Source: Piezodorus guildinii
Taxonomy: Eukaryota > Arthropoda > Insecta > Hemiptera > Pentatomidae
Length of the DNA: 64,000 nucleotides
Reading direction: 5' to 3'
Assembly: GCA_023052935.1 (NCBI GenBank)
Contig: CM041292.1
Span: forward strand, 36,338,639 to 36,402,638
The translations under genes were made by a program, and so were the position numbers. Positions 22,310 through 31,971 of this stretch are shown one piece after another. Numbering within the stretch: the stretch's first letter is position 1; each line of letters opens with the position of its first letter. Below the pieces are notes generated by a model. That model made no database searches and was not told the origin of the DNA. It saw only the letters and a list, made by a program, of their open reading frames with translations.

Positions 22310-25300
22310 TCAGTCCTTACCTACAATACGGGTTAGCAAAACAATAATTAGTTAAGGCTATTCCATTGTTTCCTTCTTGTCCACCACTAGTACTATCATC
22401 TTTGTGAAAATCGAAACTATAAACTATTGACATCCATCAAGCACTTATTTGTTAACTGGTTCCGATCGATATTAATGTGATCCCCCAATGATCTGATGTT
22501 TTAACGCAGATCTTGCTATGGTCGAAATCAACAGCTTTAAGCGAATTACGTACTTTAACCTCTTAATTAATGCCGAACACTTCGGAAATGCACGTGGTTT
22601 ATTTATAATGAATGAATTTAAATTTATAAGCTGGCTGAGCAGTTCTTAAATTTTTACCTCAATCAATCCGATCAGGAACGATTAAGGAAACTTTACACCA
22701 AATAAGATTTCATCAACCATAAAATCACATACAGTAGATATAAAGAGTGTTTTAGGATTAAGTGGCCATACTTCTTGAAATAATTATGGACCTCAAAATA
22801 AAAAAAAAGGTCCTCTAGAGATGTATAAAATGTTTGAATATCAAACTGGTGCATTAGTGAAAAATCTTTCTAAGTTTAAAGTCATTCTCATGATTCATTA
22901 AACGGCGTTGATAATACGTGTACTCACGTAGTTATATTAATACTCACGTAGTTCACTGGTCTCCGGATAAGCATAGAATGGAGGTCGTTAACTAAGGTTT
23001 ATAAATATTTAATATAAAAATTAGCAACACATGTATTTCTTGAATTGTTGGTGAAAAGTCTCTCATTTTATTAATTGCAACATCAAATATTTTAACTTCA
23101 CCTAAATAAAATGTTGGCTGTTTCGGAATCCGAGCATTCTGTTATAGACTCGTTAAATCCCGAGTTTTGACAATCATAAAACTATCAGTTCATGTGTGTG
23201 GCAACACTGAGTATTCTGTAACCTCCCTGTATTTAATAAATTACTCTTATAATAATAATTATATGATGATAATGGCATTATATTTGTTATTGAATCATTT
23301 TATATTCATTCCGGTATTGATTAGAATTCTAGTTATAATTAAAAACCACTTTAAGTTACGGATGGGAAAAAAATGTAATTATAATTGTCTACTGTTTAAT
23401 GTAATTATATGATTTTTTACATTACAATGTACTTGCATTGGACAAGCCTAATGAAATGGATTGTAGTTTATCTATAGTAAATAAGTCTCTTTTAAATTAC
23501 AGTAAAAAAACAGATAATGCAGAGTACATTTTTTTGACAGATTTGAAATTTGTTCCAACACGATTTTCGAACTTTCAGAGGTTTTCGTATAGACAGAAAC
23601 CTACCGATGTATACAAAACTTGGAACACGAACGCATGCTCACAATGAAGTTCGACAACAGGACTGTTCAAGGTTATGACCAAACAGTTATTATAATCAGA
23701 AGTCATGTAAAATTGATTTGCGATGTTAAGATTATTTTTAACTAAGCTTTTTTTTCTTCTTTTGCTTCATTTTAAACACCTTATGCTTTGTATTTTTTTT
23801 CTAAATTATTATATTACAGTTATCTTTTCTTGTATTTTAGTGGTAACCTAAGATACTATTATCTTTTAATATAACTAACCCATTTTGCTTCTACACAAGA
23901 TATCTGTATCTGGATTAAGTTTTATTTTGAGTTGGTTGTTAAGAATATATACACGTTGCAGTTTAAGACTTCACTCATCAGCACTTTACTATATAACTAA
24001 AATAAGATTAAAAAAAAATAAAAATATCAAATAAATAAAATTCTACAAGAGTCTTCATCTCGTCTATTACGCTAATACGCCTCTTATAAACTGCAAATTC
24101 TCCTGAAAATTCCATACTATTCCAATAGAGTATCTACCGGGAAACTTTCCTAAACTTTGGGACATAACCACTGTCATACCTCATTTAAAAATTTTCAAAC
24201 ACCAAATAGATTCCAAATCTTATTTCTATTTAATAGTTTGACGAAAGAAGATGTTATCAAGAGAGAAAAACTGCTGGGTTGATCTTCTCTTCTATTTCAA
24301 TCTTCAGTCATCCATTTAAAGACTAAAATTGTTCGTGAGCACAATACAGTAAAGATACTTTTGCCTTTGTATTTTAGTCCATTCATACACTTCTAACCAA
24401 GTGTAAGAAAATTGTTTAACATCACAAGCTTTTTCTGTCTTCTTTATTTCTGTTAAATTGCATTTTATGGCATACCTGTTTTCGACAGCGTCCTCTTTAT
24501 GTTTCTGCCGTTCTGTGTACATTCCTGTTTCTATGAACATTTTCCTGTCTTTGTGGCACATGATTATTTTCTATATCTTTCAAATCTTTTATCATTGCAT
24601 TATACGAATAAGGAACAATTTTGATCTTGAATGGTATCTTAAACATTTATATATTTCAGGAGATAAAATTTAGGCCTTTTTTTTCTATTTTATGACACAA
24701 AGAAAAACCAAATATTTGTAACCTTGGGTTTTTCACATGTTTATCAAACTTCCATATGCTTTTATCCCGGTTTAGAAATAAAGTTAATAACTGTTTAGTT
24801 TACAATAAATAATTAAATATTACCATAAATCATTATCTTATGAGTTTTAAATAAATTAATCGGGATAATTAATGGATTAATTTTGAAATATTCAAATTAG
24901 AAGATTCTCTGGTTAGTGATAAAACAATTTAATTTACAGAAATAAAACGTTTGAAGTGATAGCTGATTTTTTATGGACAAACAATGTTAAAGGAACATAA
25001 GTGAATAAAAATGTAATTTTTCACATTTTTAATAAAATACATGAATAATTACAGGACGATTAGAAAATAGGTTACCAAATTCTCCTCGAAATATTGGTTA
25101 AAATTTTATTTGTCTATACAAGCCTAAAATAGTCAAAACTTTATTTGGAACTCACACTATATTTAAAAATAAATTGCAAATCCTTAAAAAAAAAAAGAAA
25201 GAAAGAAATTTCGCATTGTTTCGAAGGCTTCATAACATTACAAAGCAGTAAACATTAACCATTCAGCTAAAGTATTTAGTTGAATGGTTAATGTTTAGCT

Positions 25301-25560
25301 TGGATACATGTCGTTGTCATGACTACTTCATGGCCTTACGTTTGGCTCTTCATGCATGATTCAGAATCCTATGTTGTTTTGTTTTAAGTCGTACATTTTA
25401 ATTTCTGAATTAAACTTTTTCCTAATGTTCCATTCATTTTGTTTTCGGCATCCTTCAGCTCCAGAACTGTTTCCAATAACAGGATCCATCCGAGGCTGAT
25501 ATTAATGAATAAATAAATATCTGCGACAGTAGGATTCGAAGGGATAGAAACTTTCTTTAC
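22310..25560. other. Long unassigned AT-rich stretch
   Basis: No transposon of the families seen elsewhere is evident. The minus-strand frame 24561-24316 (81 codons, from MCHKDRKMFIETGMYTERQ) has a balanced composition and an internal CAG|GTATGC donor-like site, but no recognisable domain. Short inverted repeat 'taaccattcagctaa/ttgaatggttaatgttta' at 25256-25300. Confidence 0.4.
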
Positions 25561-25582
25561 ACTCACAAGGTGAGGATCCCGC

Positions 25583-25777
25583 ATGTCTCAATCCGATTTG
25601 GATGATTTTTTTGAAGATAAAACACGTCATCAAATCATCAGACTCTGCAAAACATTAGGGACCTACGCTTCCGAGGGGTCAAGTAAAAATACCGGAAAGT
25701 ATGAGCTCAAAAAACACATTTTATTTAATATCTCTGATTCTCGTAAACAGAATAGAAAAATAAACAGAACAGAATAG
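25583..25777 (+). CDS. Short ORF at the foldback left arm, SAP/HeH-like helix pair
   Basis: ATG at 25583, 64 codons. It starts MSQSDLDDFFEDKTRHQIIR, and the following LCKTLGTYASEG..KYELKKHIL has the spacing of a small SAP-like nucleic-acid-binding helix-extension-helix fold. From codon 23 on it lies inside the foldback arm, and the complementary sequence is repeated at 34123-33990. A similar start (gaggatctcaaatatgtctca) occurs at about 8955. It is probably the N-terminus of a protein of the parent mobile element, truncated. The domain call is weak. Confidence 0.3.
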   Translation: MSQSDLDDFFEDKTRHQIIRLCKTLGTYASEGSSKNTGKYELKKHILFNISDSRKQNRKINRTE

Positions 25778-26235
25778 AATCAGTATAGAAAAATAAGTTT
25801 AGTGTCAAAATTACCCTATTTCAATGTGAAAAAAAAATTAATTAGCCTTTAAAATATTTAGATGAGGAAGATGGTTGGGGGTGCGGTCATAAATCAGAAA
25901 CACACATTTAAAACAAGTGCTATTTTTATTATGTGCCGACGTTTCGGCCTACACTGTGGGTGTAGAAACAAGATACTTCATTAGGGCTAATAGAAACAAG
26001 ATAACAACCAATGTAATATATAGACTTAATAATGCGTTAGGTATTTAATAATAATATGACAGTAATATAATATGGGAACATAAATAAAATTAAATGTCAT
26101 ATGATAATAAAATGACAGTTATAAAGTATGGAAATAAACAAAATTAAGATGATAGTTATAAAGTATGGAAGAAAACAGAATTGAAATGATAATATTGTAA
26201 TAGGAATTAGGAATTTTATTTATGTTCCCATATTA
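25649..26235 (+). repeat. Foldback element, left arm and loop
   Basis: 25649-26070 is the inverted partner of 33718-34123: aacattagggacc..agtaaaaataccgg on one side, its complement on the other. A second inner inverted pair is tatgggaacataaataaaatt (26071-26091) and its complement at about 26212-26232. Before the LTR element inserted, this was one foldback of about 1 kb. The arm carries a minus-strand hammerhead-like motif at about 25928-25990, interrupted by an extra segment (gccgacgtttcggcctacactgtggg). Confidence 0.85.
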
Positions 26236-26236
26236 A

Positions 26237-26524
26237 ATTTTGGTGTTCGTGCTCGTTATTGTAAAAAAAAAATATTTTATTTATTCAAAAGTTACAAAAT
26301 ATCGATAATAACACTTTAAAAGACAATAATGACAATCTTGATAATAACAATATGGCTATACTAGATCTGACATAGATTACGTACCGTAATTACTGCGAGG
26401 ACTTGAAGAGAGTGAGTGCGTGAGAGAAGGGACAGGGTATATAAAGGCTAATAGGACTGCTGAATAAGATTCAAGGAATATGGTGTGATCTGCAGGTGCA
26501 CTATGGCCTCATGGTGGCGTGACT
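26237..26524 (-). repeat. 3' LTR
   Basis: Base-for-base match to 33430-33717 over at least 287 bp. The AATAAATAAAA string (complement of 26275-26285) is the likely polyadenylation signal for the element's transcripts. Confidence 0.95.
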
Positions 26525-26535
26525 CCTCCGTCCTT
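26525..26535 (-). promoter_or_regulatory. Polypurine tract
   Basis: AAGGACGGAGG in element sense abuts the 3' LTR start (AGTCAC). It is the expected primer for plus-strand synthesis. One C interrupts it, so it is a somewhat imperfect tract. Confidence 0.7.
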
Positions 26536-26564
26536 ATGAGAGTGAAGCCCACTGAACTCTAAAT

Positions 26565-28202
26565 TTAAGGATTTGGGACGGTTTGTCTATTCTGTAAATA
26601 TTGAAACCAAGCTCTGGCTCTGCCATCAAAACATTCAGGTGGTTGAGGATGGGTACTTGGATTATCATTTGAAGGATTAGAACACAGTAATTCCAGTTTA
26701 CAATACTGACGATAAAGATTATAGCATAAAAGATATAAACATATTACATAAAATATATAAGAAATAAATTGGGATACAGTTATATCATAAGGTTCTAATT
26801 CTTCTATTTCTATATTACTTAAGTCTATTTGTTGTAATTCCTCAAAAGTAAAATTTGTTGATACAATAGTTTTATTATTAACAGAATGATAGGAAATAAA
26901 AGGAATATTTACATTGTCAACATAAGAAAGTGGTACATTTATATTTACAAATTTCTCTTTTTCATTAAGATTAAGGAGGCTAGTAGATGGTAGATGATAC
27001 ATTTGTGTGTTTGTTACACTAGTTGTTACATTGCTAATATTAAAGGTTAAATATTGGTGTAATGTGGGTATAAGTTTGATTATAGGGTTTGTTCTTATTT
27101 CTACAGCTTTACAATCATTTAATTCTATATTCTTACATAATTCTAAAATACATTTGTCCTTAATCTCTATCATGTCTTTACAGTAATGATGATTATTGAA
27201 TTTAATACAATTTCCATTGTAAAACGAATTTTTAAATCTAATGATTAGTTGTTCTTTAATCTTTAGAGTAATGACTTTATTATTCCTTGTAACTGGATAT
27301 GACATAGCATAATAAGTTGTTTTTGGCAATGATTTCAAAGGGATTTTAATAAAATAATAAATTAATCCTGTATCTGATAGGGAACAAAATGTGGAGCTAA
27401 GTAACCAGTTTAATTCTACATTTTCTGTGATTGGTTCTCCGAACGGTATGTTTAATTGTTCTAGTTCTCTAGTCGTTAATATGCTTGGATGGGTAATTCC
27501 TAATTTACATTGTTCTAAGGAAAATTCTATATCATTTAATTGATTTTCTACTAAATCTAATACGGCTAATAAATCATGATACATTAACTTAGTAAGAGCT
27601 AAATCTGTAAAATTATTTATTTTTTCTATACTATCCTTATATTTATTTAAAACAATTATTTCTTTATTAAGTTTAGATGTTAATTCTTTATTTAATCCTA
27701 ATCTAACATTTTCATTATGCTCTATGTGATACATATTTCTCTCGATTTTATTTAAAATATTATCATACTTTTCTTTGTCATCGGCGTCCATATTGCCGGT
27801 GAGCCAACTAATAGCATTGCCTAGTCCGTTAATTAAACCTCTTTTTGATCGGTTATTCCGATTTATATTTACAATATGATTAATTTTTTCTAATATCTTG
27901 TTATATTTTTGTTCAATAATATTATGCAAAGTTTTATATTCATTACTAATTGTTAATACGTCAATGCTAATCTTAAGGGTTTGAATTTCTCTTGTTAAAT
28001 TTGTAAGATTCTTATAATGTAAAAATGTGTACCAATCTTCAATTATAAAAGATGGATTAATTTGTACGATGGATGCTCCTGGTCCGTCAGATAAATCTTG
28101 TATTAGCAGGGTCTGTATCTGAACCGTAAGCGCTGCGATCAGAAGATACTTGAAACAATTCGTCGTCGAACTCAAAGTCATCTTGGCTGACTCCTGTAAC
28201 AT
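26565..28202 (-). CDS. env: Envelope glycoprotein, baculovirus-F-like
   Basis: 545 codons from ATG 28202. The probable start on spliced mRNA is the ATG at 28181, which places a signal peptide at once (hydrophobic CFKYLLIAALTVQIQTLLI). A furin-type site RSKR at 118-121 is followed by GLINGLGNAISWLTGNMD, the position and pattern of the fusion-peptide region in baculovirus F and errantivirus Env proteins. Long helical heptad-like stretches follow (about 140-230). Several N-x-S/T sites and Cys pairs lie in the ectodomain (330-375). A membrane segment at about 478-495 (FISYIFYVICLYLLCYNLY) precedes a 45-residue cytoplasmic tail. Expected role: surface glycoprotein mediating particle-membrane fusion. 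No interruption. It overlaps pol in another frame. Confidence 0.9.
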   Translation of the reverse strand: MLQESAKMTLSSTTNCFKYLLIAALTVQIQTLLIQDLSDGPGASIVQINPSFIIEDWYTFLHYKNLTNLTREIQTLKISIDVLTISNEYKTLHNIIEQKYNKILEKINHIVNINRNNRSKRGLINGLGNAISWLTGNMDADDKEKYDNILNKIERNMYHIEHNENVRLGLNKELTSKLNKEIIVLNKYKDSIEKINNFTDLALTKLMYHDLLAVLDLVENQLNDIEFSLEQCKLGITHPSILTTRELEQLNIPFGEPITENVELNWLLSSTFCSLSDTGLIYYFIKIPLKSLPKTTYYAMSYPVTRNNKVITLKIKEQLIIRFKNSFYNGNCIKFNNHHYCKDMIEIKDKCILELCKNIELNDCKAVEIRTNPIIKLIPTLHQYLTFNISNVTTSVTNTQMYHLPSTSLLNLNEKEKFVNINVPLSYVDNVNIPFISYHSVNNKTIVSTNFTFEELQQIDLSNIEIEELEPYDITVSQFISYIFYVICLYLLCYNLYRQYCKLELLCSNPSNDNPSTHPQPPECFDGRARAWFQYLQNRQTVPNP

Positions 28203-31200
28203 TAGACGTTTCTATTTCTTTTATGACATTCTCAATATCTTCATCAGTTATTTCTGGGTTTTTTTGACTTGTACTAGGTTTATTATTATTATTATTTGAT
28301 TTCTTTTTCTTAGTGACCTTTTTCGGTCGTTTGACTTGATCAGGGTGGAGTTTTTTCTTTCTACCTTTATTTCTATTTTGAAATTTTTTATCAACATACT
28401 TTCCTTTTTCGTATTTAGGATCTATTTTCTTTTTCTGTTGTCTCTTTATATACACATCTTCCGGGATTTCTATGTCTTCTCTATTTTCATTTAACTTGCC
28501 TATTTTTCTCTCTTTATTTTGTTCTATACCTTTCTTAGTTATTTCGAAAAGCTGCTTCATTTTCCGATGGTACTCATGAACAAGATATTCTTTTATTTCC
28601 GGGGATTCATTATAAGTTTCATTAGTGATACCGAAAGTTATTTCGTTAGGGGTCATTTTAAGATCTTGATTAAGGGAATTATTATATGCTGTCGTTGCTT
28701 GCTCTAACTTATCTTCCTCTTTATCATCTTTGTTTTCTATGTTTATAAGTCTTAAAATTTCTAATAACGAAGAGCTTGCTCGATTAAGCAATCCAAGAGA
28801 GTTAGGGTGATTGGGGGTAGTATAATGTAATTCAATATTTAAGTAGTTTAGAAAATCTTTAAACAAGTTATTGTCGAATTCTCTTCCGTTGTCACATGAT
28901 ATTTTTTGGGGTTTTGGAAAATATTCTAAATATTTTTTCAATACTTTCATGCTTTCTATGGCATTATAACTCGTTGCGTAATAAGAAAATATTCTTTTGG
29001 AAAAAGTATCTACTATTAAATAAATGTAATAATTACTCATGTGTAAGGTATCAATCATTAAATCTGTAAAGGGTTTCTCAGGTGTGGGAGTAATTTTAAA
29101 TTTTTGTTTTATAGGTCTTCTATCGTATTTGCCTTTTCCACATGTGTCACATTTGTTTATAATTTCTGTGATATGATCTTTCATATTGGGCCAATAAAAT
29201 TTGGTTTTCAAAACTAAATATGTTTCATTTATACCTCTGTGGCATGTCTTGGCGATATGATAATCAAGGATAAGTAATTTCTGGTCTTCCGTGTTCTTTA
29301 CATCTGGCAATAGTTTATAATATCTTTTAATTCTATTTGTGGGAAATTTTTCTCTAATGAGTGATGCAACTTTATTAAATAATGCATTATACCAATTATT
29401 TTCACTTTCTATAGAATCTGATATGGGTGAGCAGTATATGCCGTAAGTTATATTTGGTCTTAAGATTTCTAAAAGTTTTTCTTCTATTTCAAAATCTTTT
29501 TCATGATAAGGCCAAGTAAATTCAATTGTTGTTCTTTGCTTATTATTGAATATTGTTTCGCGTTGAATTTTCGCGTGTCCCTTTTTTATTATTATTTGAT
29601 TTTTCTCAACATTTACTGGTCTAGATTTATCATCAACTATTAAGATTCTGTTATCGGAGGATTCTGTGGAGTGCTGCGTTGCTAAAGAAGATATATCATC
29701 TTGAATTATTTCTTGGTGTTCACCATTATTATTTTCTTCTATGTTTTCATCATTATTAATTCCTTCTAAGTTTTCATTGTTAGCTTCTTCTTGGGTTTCT
29801 TCTATTCCCATTTCTTGTAATAAATCTACGATTTCTTGTGAATAGTTATTAGGAGAATTTTCTGTATGAAAAATATCAAATTCTGGTTCTTTTAATTTCC
29901 TTTCTTCAATAGGGTAACGGGATAAATGATCGGCGACTTTATTAGCCTTTCCTTCAATGTATTTTATGTCATATTCGAAATCTTCTAACAATAATTTCCA
30001 TCTAATTAATCTGGCGTTCTGTGTTTTACACGTTCTTAAATATTCTAAAGGTTTGTGATCTGAATATATGAAAAATTTTCTACCGTATAAGTAGGGTCGA
30101 AAATGATTGCAAGCCCAAATAATGGCTAAACATTCCTTTTCCGTTGTTGAGTAATTTTGTTCTGCTTTATTAAGTGTTCTGGATGCAAAACATACAGGGA
30201 GTTCTTTTCCATCTTTCTTCTGTGCTAATACTGCACCAATGGCGAAATTACTTGCGTCAGTTGTTAAGAAAAAGTCCTGATTGAAATCTGGAATTTGCAA
30301 AATGGGGCTACTACATACAAGTTGTTTCAATTTCTCAAAAGCGTTTTCATATAACTCTGGTTTGATTTCTTTTTGATCTTTTCGAAGACATCTCGTTAAT
30401 GGGGAAGCTATCTTTGCGTAATTTGGTATCATTTTCCTATAGAAACCAGTTAATCCTAAAAAGCTTTTAATTTCTTTTTCATTTTTAGGGAGTTTAAAAT
30501 CTTTTACTGCTTTTATCTTTTCTGGATTAGGTTCTATGCCGCGTTCGCTGATAATATGTCCGAGGAATAACAATTCTTTCTTGCAAAATTCTGTCTTATC
30601 GAGCTGAATCTTTAAGTTATGTTTTTCTAACTTTTTAAGAGTTTCTTCTAAATGTTTCCAATGATCTTTGTAATTTTCAGAAAAAATTATAATATCGTCC
30701 ATATAGACTAAAACGTTAATAGAATCTGAAAAAATGATATTCATGGCTCTTTGAAACGTTGCTGGGGCATTACTGAGTCCAAATGGCATGCGAAGGAATT
30801 CAAAGTGGCCTTGATCTGTAGAAAATGCTGTTTTTGGGATAGAACTTTCTTCGACTTTTATTTGATGGAAGCCTGAGCAAAGGTCCATTGCTGTAAATAT
30901 CGTCGCTTTTCCTAATTTGCCTAAAAGGTCTTCAATATTAGGAATGGGGAATTTATCCGGGGTTGTTTCTCGATTTAATTTCCTGTAATCAATCACCATT
31001 CGTATTTTTCTTTTTCCTGATGCGTCTGGCTTTTTCGGGACAATCCAAACGGGAGAATTGTAAGGGGAATTGCTGGGTCTTATTATTTTGGATTCTAACA
31101 TCTTTTTAATTTCTTCCTTAATATTTTCTTTGAATTGGTGGGGATATCTGTAATTTTTCGAATATATCGGGTCTTCGGTTTTTGTTTTAATCTTATGCTC

Positions 31201-31971
31201 CAATAAATCAGTGGCTGAAAGGGGATCATTTTCAGTCTTAAATACTGATGGATATTTCGATAATAATTTAATTAAATTTGATTTTTCTTGAGGAGGTATA
31301 TGGTCGGTTCTGATTAGTTGGGGGATTTGTTTTATTATTTCATGGTTTCCTTTTTTATTAGAATCTGTTAATTCTACTTCTTCTTTTTGCAAATTGTATA
31401 AAGGTAAATATATGGTCTCGTTAACTTTACTGTCGATTATTATATTTTGATCATAGATGCCAGGTTTAATTTTAATCTTATCATCTTCATAGTCAATAAA
31501 ATATAGATTTTTATTTTGTTCTACTTTTATCTGATTTTCGCCTTCTTTCAAAACTAATTTTAAAACTTCGTCTTCCATAATAAAATCAAACTCTGTATAG
31601 CGAGTTTTTATTTTGTTGGTTTCGAAATCGATATTAAATTTCATTTCCCTCATTGTCTCATTTCCTAGTAGTATTTCGTAATTGGGACTGAAATTAAATA
31701 GATAAAATTTTATTTTTTCGGGGTTTTTAAGAAAATTATTTCTGCAATAAACTGAAATAGATTCCGTGCCAAGTTCTTCTCCGGTTGCTGTTTTTATTGT
31801 AAAATTTTCTTTTTCTCTTTCAACATCTGGTGGTACAATGTCTGGTCTTATATAATTCTTCCAAGATCCGGTATCAATAAGCCATTTACGATTCGCGTGG
31901 TCTTTAACATAAGGCAGTTGGCTTTTATTCTCTTCTTTTATGTGTTTTGATTGTCTGGCGGGCCTTTCTCT
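28087..31971 (-). CDS. pol: Pol polyprotein: protease, reverse transcriptase, RNase H, integrase
   Basis: Read by -1 frameshifting from gag: 1295 codons from 31971, of which the ATG-initiated frame starts at 31653. Protease: LIDTGS with catalytic Asp at codon 33 after the shift. RT (residues numbered from the 31653 Met): SPVWIVPKK, MDLCSGFHQI, and YMDD at 317-320. RNase H: TTDAS (465), TEKE, SDHKPL (531), ADHLSR (574). Integrase: H799/H805/C835/C838 zinc finger; catalytic core D868 (MIDTLH) and D921 (SCDNGREF). At the 36th position after D921, where the catalytic Glu of D,D-35-E belongs, the residue is N957 (GLLNRAS, codon AAT at 28785-28783). The C-terminus is Lys-rich (RKKKLHPDQVKRPKKVTKKK) and overlaps env by 116 nt. 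Otherwise the domains are complete and uninterrupted. Confidence 0.93.
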   Translation of the reverse strand, partial: RERPARQSKHIKEENKSQLPYVKDHANRKWLIDTGSWKNYIRPDIVPPDVEREKENFTIKTATGEELGTESISVYCRNNFLKNPEKIKFYLFNFSPNYEILLGNETMREMKFNIDFETNKIKTRYTEFDFIMEDEVLKLVLKEGENQIKVEQNKNLYFIDYEDDKIKIKPGIYDQNIIIDSKVNETIYLPLYNLQKEEVELTDSNKKGNHEIIKQIPQLIRTDHIPPQEKSNLIKLLSKYPSVFKTENDPLSATDLLEHKIKTKTEDPIYSKNYRYPHQFKENIKEEIKKMLESKIIRPSNSPYNSPVWIVPKKPDASGKRKIRMVIDYRKLNRETTPDKFPIPNIEDLLGKLGKATIFTAMDLCSGFHQIKVEESSIPKTAFSTDQGHFEFLRMPFGLSNAPATFQRAMNIIFSDSINVLVYMDDIIIFSENYKDHWKHLEETLKKLEKHNLKIQLDKTEFCKKELLFLGHIISERGIEPNPEKIKAVKDFKLPKNEKEIKSFLGLTGFYRKMIPNYAKIASPLTRCLRKDQKEIKPELYENAFEKLKQLVCSSPILQIPDFNQDFFLTTDASNFAIGAVLAQKKDGKELPVCFASRTLNKAEQNYSTTEKECLAIIWACNHFRPYLYGRKFFIYSDHKPLEYLRTCKTQNARLIRWKLLLEDFEYDIKYIEGKANKVADHLSRYPIEERKLKEPEFDIFHTENSPNNYSQEIVDLLQEMGIEETQEEANNENLEGINNDENIEENNNGEHQEIIQDDISSLATQHSTESSDNRILIVDDKSRPVNVEKNQIIIKKGHAKIQRETIFNNKQRTTIEFTWPYHEKDFEIEEKLLEILRPNITYGIYCSPISDSIESENNWYNALFNKVASLIREKFPTNRIKRYYKLLPDVKNTEDQKLLILDYHIAKTCHRGINETYLVLKTKFYWPNMKDHITEIINKCDTCGKGKYDRRPIKQKFKITPTPEKPFTDLMIDTLHMSNYYIYLIVDTFSKRIFSYYATSYNAIESMKVLKKYLEYFPKPQKISCDNGREFDNNLFKDFLNYLNIELHYTTPNHPNSLGLLNRASSSLLEILRLINIENKDDKEEDKLEQATTAYNNSLNQDLKMTPNEITFGITNETYNESPEIKEYLVHEYHRKMKQLFEITKKGIEQNKERKIGKLNENREDIEIPEDVYIKRQQKKKIDPKYEKGKYVDKKFQNRNKGRKKKLHPDQVKRPKKVTKKKKSNNNNNKPSTSQKNPEITDEDIENVIKEIETSNVTGVSQDDFEFDDELFQVSSDRSAYGSDTDPANTRFI
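28183..28202 (-). promoter_or_regulatory. Splice acceptor at the start of env
   Basis: In element sense 'aatgttacAG|GAGTCAGCC' places the acceptor AG at 28195-28194. It falls between the first ATG of the env frame (28202) and the second (28181). Joining to the leader donor at 33100 would remove the first ATG and leave the second as the first AUG of the env mRNA. Confidence 0.6.
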
